NCBI GenBank assembly: GCA_964469555.1
Contig: CAYYAQ010000115.1
Coordinates: forward strand, 1 to 16,792
Source: CAYYAQ01 sp964469555
GTDB taxonomy: Bacteria > Planctomycetota > UBA1135 > UBA2386
Length of the DNA: 16,792 bases
Reading direction: 5' to 3'
Of this stretch, positions 12,662 to 16,792 are shown one piece after another. Position 1 is the first letter of the stretch, and the number at the start of each line of letters is the position of its first letter. The notes beneath the pieces are model-generated. The model made no database searches and was not told the DNA's origin. It saw only the letters and a program-made list of their open reading frames with translations. The position numbers were made by a program, and so were the translations under genes.

Positions 12662-14065
12662 TCAGCCTCGACGCCCCCATCCGCCACCGCCACCGCCACC
12701 GCCACCGCCACCGCCACCAGCGGCGCGAGGTGCGTCACCAGCTGCCGGGCCAGACGGCTCGATACCCTCGTAGTTGCGCATCACGAGGAGCGCATTGATC
12801 TTCTCGACCAGGTCGAGGGCGACGCCCACGACAATCAGGATGGACGTGCCGCTCATGAAGTAGATCAGGCGGCCCTCCATGCCGGTGAACGTGCCCGCGT
12901 CCTGCATGAACGTCGGGAACACGGCGATCGCCGCGAGGAATGAAGCGCCGACGAGCGTGATCCGCTCCATCGTTCGCTCGAGGAACTCGGCGGTGTTCTT
13001 GCCCGGTCTGATGCCCGGGATGAACGATCCGTACTCCTTCAGGTTGTTCGCCATGTCGGCGGGCTGGAACATCATGGACGTCCAGAAGAACGAGAAGAAG
13101 AAGATCATCCCGGCGAAGGTGGCGACGTACCAGAAGCCCTGCTGGCGACCGAACGTGTCCTCCATCCAGTTCCAGCCGAGGCCCTTCCCGATCATCATCG
13201 GGATCATCATGAGCGCGGAGGCAAAGATGATCGGCATGACGCCAGCGCTGTTGACCTTGAGCGGCAGGAAGTGAGCCTGCCCGCCGTAGACCTTGCGACC
13301 CTTCGTCTGCTTCGCCTGCCGGATCGGGATCCGCCGCTGGGCCTTGGTCATGAAGACCACCGCCACGACCATGATCCCCCACGTCAGAAGGAACATCAGC
13401 AAGCTCTGGAACTGCTCGGTCTTGTTCTTGTTCGACGTCAGGAGGCGGTACATCGTCGGCCAGATCTGGGCGACGATACCGGCCATGATGATCAGCGAGA
13501 TCCCGTTGCCGACGCCGTTCTCGGTGATCTGTTCACCGAGCCACATGATGAACATCGTGCCCGCGGTCAGCGAGACCATGACCACGATCATGTAGATCGC
13601 GTAGTTGTTCTGCACGGCGGCCGAGAGCATCGGCATCTGGGTGTTCGGGGCGTTCTGTGCGAGAACGCCGAACACGACGAACATCGACTGCACGAGACAG
13701 ATGGGGATCGTCGTCAGCCGGGTGTACTGATTGATCTTGCGCTGACCCGCGGCACCCTCCTTGGAGAGCTTCTCCAGGGTGGGCACGACCTTCGTCAGCA
13801 GAGAGAAGATGATGCTCGACGAGATGTAGGGCATCACTCCGAGTGAGAAGAGCGTGGCCTGCTGCAGCTGGGCCCCGGTCATCAGACTCATCATGTTCCG
13901 CCAGCCACCACCCGCGGATTCGGCAGCAGCAACGAACGCCTGGTAGTCCACCCCAGGAAGCGGGATGGCGAACCCGATCCTGTAGAGAGCAAGGAACCCG
14001 AGCGTGAACAGCAGCTTGCTGCGAATCTCGGGCACTCGAATCAGGTTGGCCAGGGAGATGTTCAT
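12662..14065 (-). CDS. secY: Preprotein translocase subunit SecY
   Basis: SecY is the protein-conducting channel of the inner membrane and takes cargo from SecA and from SRP with FtsY. The 467-residue protein shows about ten hydrophobic segments and family signatures: LYRIGFAIPLPG in the first segment, LGVMPYISSSIIFSLL near segment 2, GQRKINQYTR, ITENGVGNGISLIIMAGI, the cytoplasmic loop AQRRIPIRQAKQ and IRPGKNTAEFLE. The cytoplasmic tail is odd: after AAGDAPRAA come 13 glycines encoded by a hexamer repeat, then WGRRG. The gene begins 3 bases after the rplO stop, and its last codons contain the ribosome binding site of adk. Confidence 0.97.
   Translation of the reverse strand: MNISLANLIRVPEIRSKLLFTLGFLALYRIGFAIPLPGVDYQAFVAAAESAGGGWRNMMSLMTGAQLQQATLFSLGVMPYISSSIIFSLLTKVVPTLEKLSKEGAAGQRKINQYTRLTTIPICLVQSMFVVFGVLAQNAPNTQMPMLSAAVQNNYAIYMIVVMVSLTAGTMFIMWLGEQITENGVGNGISLIIMAGIVAQIWPTMYRLLTSNKNKTEQFQSLLMFLLTWGIMVVAVVFMTKAQRRIPIRQAKQTKGRKVYGGQAHFLPLKVNSAGVMPIIFASALMMIPMMIGKGLGWNWMEDTFGRQQGFWYVATFAGMIFFFSFFWTSMMFQPADMANNLKEYGSFIPGIRPGKNTAEFLERTMERITLVGASFLAAIAVFPTFMQDAGTFTGMEGRLIYFMSGTSILIVVGVALDLVEKINALLVMRNYEGIEPSGPAAGDAPRAAGGGGGGGGGGGGGWGRRG
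12666..12669 (-). promoter_or_regulatory. Ribosome binding site of adk next to the end of secY
   Basis: GAGG on the minus strand spans the last two sense codons of secY (CGA GGC) and lies 9 bases before the adk ATG at 12656. This supports that start over the ATG codons at 12680 and 12632. Confidence 0.55.
12681..12719 (-). repeat. Hexanucleotide repeat encoding the SecY polyglycine tail
   Basis: Six perfect tandem copies of a GGTGGC-type hexamer (CCGCCA on the plus strand) plus a partial unit encode 13 consecutive glycines. Unit gain or loss keeps the frame. The tract is prone to slippage and to assembly error. Confidence 0.9.
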
Positions 14066-14068
14066 CCG

Positions 14069-14668
14069 TTAGCTCTCGTCGGTCTCCGTTCCGGACTCGG
14101 CTGTGGGTGCCGCTTTAGGAGACGTCTCGACTGCCTTGGCAGTACCGGGCGCCGGCTTGTTGCGTGAGGCCGACGGCGCCGTATCTCCCTTCTTCACGAA
14201 CTTCGGTCGGCGAGTCGGCTGCGGAATGACATCCACGGTGCCGCCAGCGTTCTCGACCTTTTGGCGAGCCGAGGCGGTGATGCCGTCGACCCTCACGGTC
14301 AGCTTCTTCGTCAGCTCACCGTTGCCCAGGATCTTGAACAGGTTGGACTTTTCCTTCGACACGAGGCCCGCCGCGAGGACGGCCGCGAGATCCACGGTCG
14401 CACCGTCGTCGAACCCGTTGAGCTCGCCGACGTTGATGATCGTGTAGACCTTCTTGAAGTTCTTGTTGTTGAATCCGCGCTTCGGCAGGCGGCGGAACAG
14501 AGGCATCTGCCCACCTTCCCAGCCCAGGCGAATGGACCAACCGGAGCGTGACTTCGCACCGTTTTGTCCGCGCCCAGCGGTCTTGCCATGGCCGGATCCA
14601 GAACCGCGACCAACGCGGCTGCGTTTCTTGTACTTGAGCCCGCCGGCTTTGACGTCTTCGAGGTTCAT
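14069..14668 (-). CDS. rplO: 50S ribosomal protein L15, with a C-terminal extension
   Basis: uL15 is a late-assembling large-subunit protein. The N-terminal signature is clear: RSRVGRGSGSGHGKTAGRG, then WEGGQMPLFRRLPKRGF. At 199 residues it is about 50 longer than the usual bacterial protein. The excess is a C-terminal tail from about residue 155, rich in Ala, Pro, Ser, Thr and Glu and ending GTETDES, which looks disordered. Just 7 bases separate its start from the rpsE stop, so rpmD (L30), which usually lies there, is absent. SecY starts 3 bases after its stop. Confidence 0.96.
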   Translation of the reverse strand: MNLEDVKAGGLKYKKRSRVGRGSGSGHGKTAGRGQNGAKSRSGWSIRLGWEGGQMPLFRRLPKRGFNNKNFKKVYTIINVGELNGFDDGATVDLAAVLAAGLVSKEKSNLFKILGNGELTKKLTVRVDGITASARQKVENAGGTVDVIPQPTRRPKFVKKGDTAPSASRNKPAPGTAKAVETSPKAAPTAESGTETDES

Positions 14669-14675
14669 TCGTCTG

Positions 14676-15200
14676 CTACTCCGCTTGATCCAGAGTGACT
14701 CCGCGAAGCCGCTCGATGGTTTCCTTCGTCCGCAGCTGAGAGAGCGCGGTAAGCGTGGCCTTGGTCACGTTCAGGGCGTTGGTCGAACCGTAGTTCTTCG
14801 TGAGGATGTCACGGATGCCTGCGAGTTCTAGAATCTTCCGGACGGCCTTGCCGGCGATGATCCCGGTGCCGGGGGACGCCGGGATGAGGCGCACTCGCGA
14901 TGAGCAGAAGACGCCTTCGACCTGGTGGGGAATCGTGGTGCCGACGCGCTCGACCCTCATCAGGCGACGGCGACCGTTCTTGATCGACTTCTCGACTGCG
15001 GACGGTACTTCCTTCGCCTTGCCGTAGCCGATGCCGACGTAGCCGTCACGGTTGCCGACGACGGCGAGAGCGCTAAACGAGAACCGGCGACCACCCTTGA
15101 CCACGGCGGCCGAGCGGTTGATCGCAACGATGTCGTCTTCGACGCCATCGAGCGCGAGCGCCTCGTCGAGATAAACGATGGGATACTGCTTCTTGACCAT
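14676..15200 (-). CDS. rpsE: 30S ribosomal protein S5
   Basis: uS5 helps maintain decoding accuracy and mRNA unwinding at the entry site. The 174-residue protein carries the double-stranded RNA-binding region (AAVVKGGRRFSFSALAVVG, GYVGIGYGKAKEVPSAVEKS) and the C-terminal domain PASPGTGIIAGKAVRKILELAGIRDI. The ATG at 15200 falls 3 bases after the rplR stop. Length and order are standard. Confidence 0.98.
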   Translation of the reverse strand: MVKKQYPIVYLDEALALDGVEDDIVAINRSAAVVKGGRRFSFSALAVVGNRDGYVGIGYGKAKEVPSAVEKSIKNGRRRLMRVERVGTTIPHQVEGVFCSSRVRLIPASPGTGIIAGKAVRKILELAGIRDILTKNYGSTNALNVTKATLTALSQLRTKETIERLRGVTLDQAE

Positions 15201-15203
15201 GGT

Positions 15204-15575
15204 TTAGAACTCCAGGCCGCCTTCGCGGGCCGCGTCGGCGAGGGCGCGAACCCGGCCGTGATACTTGTAGGAACCGCGATCGAACGAGATCTTCGACACG
15301 CCCGCGGCCTTGGCCTTGGTTGCGATCTCGGCGCCGATCTTGGATGCAACCTCGCTCTTCTTGAGACCGGTCAGCGACTCGCGGATTGCCTTGTCGCGAG
15401 AAGACGCGGAGGCGAGGGTCTTGCCGGACTCGTCGTCGATCACCTGGCAGTAGATGTTGCACAGGCTGCGGAACACGGTCAACCGCGGACGATCCGAGGT
15501 GCCGCGCAGGCGCGAGCGCACGTGCAGCAACTTGCGTCGTCTCAACCGTGCCTTCTTCTTTCCTAGGGATGCCAT
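15204..15575 (-). CDS. rplR: 50S ribosomal protein L18
   Basis: uL18 binds 5S rRNA together with L5. The 123-residue product shows LRGTSDRPRLTVFRSLCNIYCQVIDD, then FDRGSYKYHGRVRALADAAREGGLEF at the C-terminus, both diagnostic. It sits between rplF and rpsE in the usual spc order, with 3 bases to rpsE. Confidence 0.98.
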   Translation of the reverse strand: MASLGKKKARLRRRKLLHVRSRLRGTSDRPRLTVFRSLCNIYCQVIDDESGKTLASASSRDKAIRESLTGLKKSEVASKIGAEIATKAKAAGVSKISFDRGSYKYHGRVRALADAAREGGLEF

Positions 15576-15607
15576 GATTGCTTCTCTGATTTACTCAGCT
15601 CTTGTGA

Positions 15608-16110
15608 CTAAGCGGAACCGAACGCCTTGCCGGCCTTCCGACGAATGGTCTCGTCGGAGTACTTGATGCCCTTGCCCTTGTAGGGTTCGGGCGGGCGCAG
15701 CTTGCGGATCCTCGCCGCGAGTTCCCCCACCATCTGCTTGTCGCAACCGCGAATCGCGATGTTGGTGGGATTCTTGAGCTCGATCTCGATGCCCTTGGGC
15801 ACTTCGAGCGAAACCGTGTGGGCAAAGCCGAGGTTGAACTCGAGCTTGTTGCCCTGCTCCTTGCAGTTGTAGCCGNNNNNNNNNNCTGGATCAGGGCACG
15901 GGTCAGACCGTGGAACGCACGAGCCTCACGGTCGGTGTCGGGGCGTAGGCGCTTGACGAGGACCTGCTTCTCCTCGACCTCGACGCCGATCTCAGGTCGG
16001 TGGGACATCTCGAGCGAGCCCTTCGGTCCCTTGACGGACACCTTGCCATCGGCGGCCTTGACGGTGACGCCCGAGGGGATGGCGATTGGGGATTTTCCGA
16101 TGCGTGACAT
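15608..16110 (-). CDS. rplF: 50S ribosomal protein L6, interrupted by an assembly gap
   Basis: uL6 lies near the factor-binding centre of the large subunit. The N-terminal half (MSRIGKSPIAIPSGVTV ... AFHGLTRALIQ) and the C-terminal half (GYNCKEQGNKLEFNLGFAH ... RRPEPYKGKG-like PPEPYKGKGIKYSDE) are typical. The 10-N run at 15876-15885 falls between them and puts them in different frames. Compared with E. coli L6, about 19 residues are missing (the segment equivalent to SMVIGVTEGFTKKLQLVGV). That needs about 56 bases in place of the ten N, a length that also restores the frame and gives about 182 residues. The gene is thus probably intact in the organism. Confidence 0.93.
15876..15885. other. 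Assembly gap (10 N) inside rplF
   Basis: A run of ten N used as a placeholder. Unlike the gap in ebfC the flanks share no repeat, and protein comparison suggests about 56 real bases are missing. Confidence 0.95.
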
Positions 16111-16119
16111 GTGATACTC

Positions 16120-16149
16120 GACTGTGCTTACTCAGACTGTGCCTACTCA
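16120..16149 (-). repeat. 15-bp tandem duplication at the rpsH stop codon
   Basis: GACTGTGCTTACTCA (16120-16134) and GACTGTGCCTACTCA (16135-16149) are adjacent and differ at one base. The second includes the rpsH stop, so the rpsH-rplF spacer contains a copy of the gene's last bases. Confidence 0.75.
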
Positions 16150-16538
16150 ACCGTGCAGAGGACTTCGCCCCCGACCTTCTTCTCCCGACACTCCCGGTCG
16201 GACAAGACGCCCTGGTTGGTCGAGACGACGCAGATGCCCAGACCACCGCAGACTTCAGGCAAGTCGTCGATGCCGCGGTAACGGCGGCAACCGACCTTGC
16301 TGAATCGATTGATGTGTGTGATGACGTGTTCGCCCTCCGGCCCGTACTTCAGGCCGATCTCGACGACGCCCTTGGCACCGTCGGAATGCACCGTGTATTT
16401 CTCGATGAAACCCTCGCGCTTCAGCGTATCGAGAATGTTCACCTTGATCTTGCTCGCCGGAACGACGCAGGACTCGGCGCGATTACGGTTTGCGTTGCGG
16501 ATGCGGGTCAACAGGTCGGCGATCGGGTCAGTGTTCAT
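16143..16538 (-). CDS. rpsH: 30S ribosomal protein S8
   Basis: uS8 is a primary 16S rRNA binder and, in E. coli, the repressor of the spc operon. The 131-residue protein shows MNTDPIADLLTRIRNANR at the N-terminus and the C-terminal signature GLGICVVSTNQGVLSDRE, then VGGEVLCTVE. It lies 16 bases after rpsN and 32 bases before rplF. I did not identify an S8-binding mRNA site; in E. coli it is at rplE, which is outside the window. Confidence 0.98.
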   Translation of the reverse strand: MNTDPIADLLTRIRNANRNRAESCVVPASKIKVNILDTLKREGFIEKYTVHSDGAKGVVEIGLKYGPEGEHVITHINRFSKVGCRRYRGIDDLPEVCGGLGICVVSTNQGVLSDRECREKKVGGEVLCTVE

Positions 16539-16554
16539 GATCTGTATGTCTCCG

Positions 16555-16740
16555 CTACCAGGATGCCTTGCGAACGCCGGGGATCTCGCCCTTCAGGGAG
16601 AGATCCCGAAAGCAGACTCTGCAGATCCCGAACTTGCGGTAAAACGCACGCGGTCTGCCGCACAGACCACACCGGTTGATCTTCCGGGTGGAGAACTTCG
16701 GCTTGCGCGCAGCCTTGTTGATCAGGCACTTCTTGGCCAT
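16555..16740 (-). CDS. rpsN: 30S ribosomal protein S14, zinc-binding type
   Basis: uS14 assembles late in the small-subunit head. The 61-residue product is the short zinc-ribbon form with C24, C27, C40 and C43 (RCGLCGRPRAFYRKFGICRVC), ending VRKASW. It is distinct from the longer zinc-free form of E. coli. It lies 27 bases after the rplE stop and 16 before rpsH. Confidence 0.98.
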   Translation of the reverse strand: MAKKCLINKAARKPKFSTRKINRCGLCGRPRAFYRKFGICRVCFRDLSLKGEIPGVRKASW

Positions 16741-16767
16741 GGGTAGTCTTCCTGTCTTCCTGTCGGG

Positions 16768-16792
16768 TTACTTCCTGAAAGGAACACCGACG
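16768..16792 (-). CDS. rplE: 50S ribosomal protein L5, last seven codons only
   Basis: The minus strand at the window edge reads VGVPFRK then TAA. PFRK is the typical C-terminus of uL5, and the position before rpsN is where rplE lies in spc operons. The rest is outside the window. The assignment rests on seven residues plus gene order. Confidence 0.75.

Noticed and set aside
1..16792. CRISPR array, insertion sequence, prophage or defence genes
   Set aside because: No spaced direct repeats, transposase-like or phage-like products were found; nearly all sequence is housekeeping genes.

Overview
The window is almost entirely core informational machinery of a high-GC bacterium. The best guess at phylum is Planctomycetota, held loosely (about 50%). 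It rests on the RpoA N-terminus (starting MRIRWRNFELPSRV), the zinc-binding uS14, and the absence of an rpmD (L30) gene between rpsE and rplO. A deep-branching myxobacterial or other deltaproteobacterial lineage is the main alternative. Two 10-N runs (936-945 and 15876-15885) mark this as a scaffolded draft, probably a metagenome-assembled genome. Each N run interrupts a real gene.

Region 1 (1-3876, minus strand). Read in the direction of transcription it holds tadA, tRNA-Ser(CGA), tRNA-Ser(GGA), the signal recognition particle RNA (ffs), dnaX, ebfC/ybaB and recR. The core order tadA - SRP RNA - dnaX - ybaB - recR, with a serine tRNA nearby, is also known from Bacillus subtilis, so this is an old cluster. 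It links wobble editing and serine decoding, protein targeting, clamp loading and recombinational repair.

Region 2 (3919-8638, plus strand). It holds a carbamoyltransferase of the N-acetylornithine type (arginine biosynthesis), then a 217-bp intergenic region with an unusual cluster of GATC-containing repeats, then dnaE, the replicative polymerase III alpha subunit.

Region 3 (8688-16792, minus strand). This is the spc-alpha ribosomal protein cluster. In transcription order it is rplE (last codons only), rpsN, rpsH, rplF, rplR, rpsE, rplO, secY, adk, infA, rpmJ, rpsM, rpsK, rpsD, rpoA and rplQ. Spacing is a few bases to about 50 bases throughout, with one ATGA overlap, as expected of one long operon. 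rpmD and map are missing from their usual places. dnaE and rplQ converge.

No stretch longer than 300 bases lacks a gene. I see no mobile element, CRISPR array, rRNA gene or defence system, and no convincing new multi-gene system. Points worth a second look are: the infA gene without ATG, GTG or TTG at its expected start; the repeats before dnaE; the long outer helix of the SRP RNA, which competes with a hairpin just before dnaX; the repeat-encoded tails of SecY and L17; the changed motif in the carbamoyltransferase; and two assembly faults whose correct reading can be worked out.
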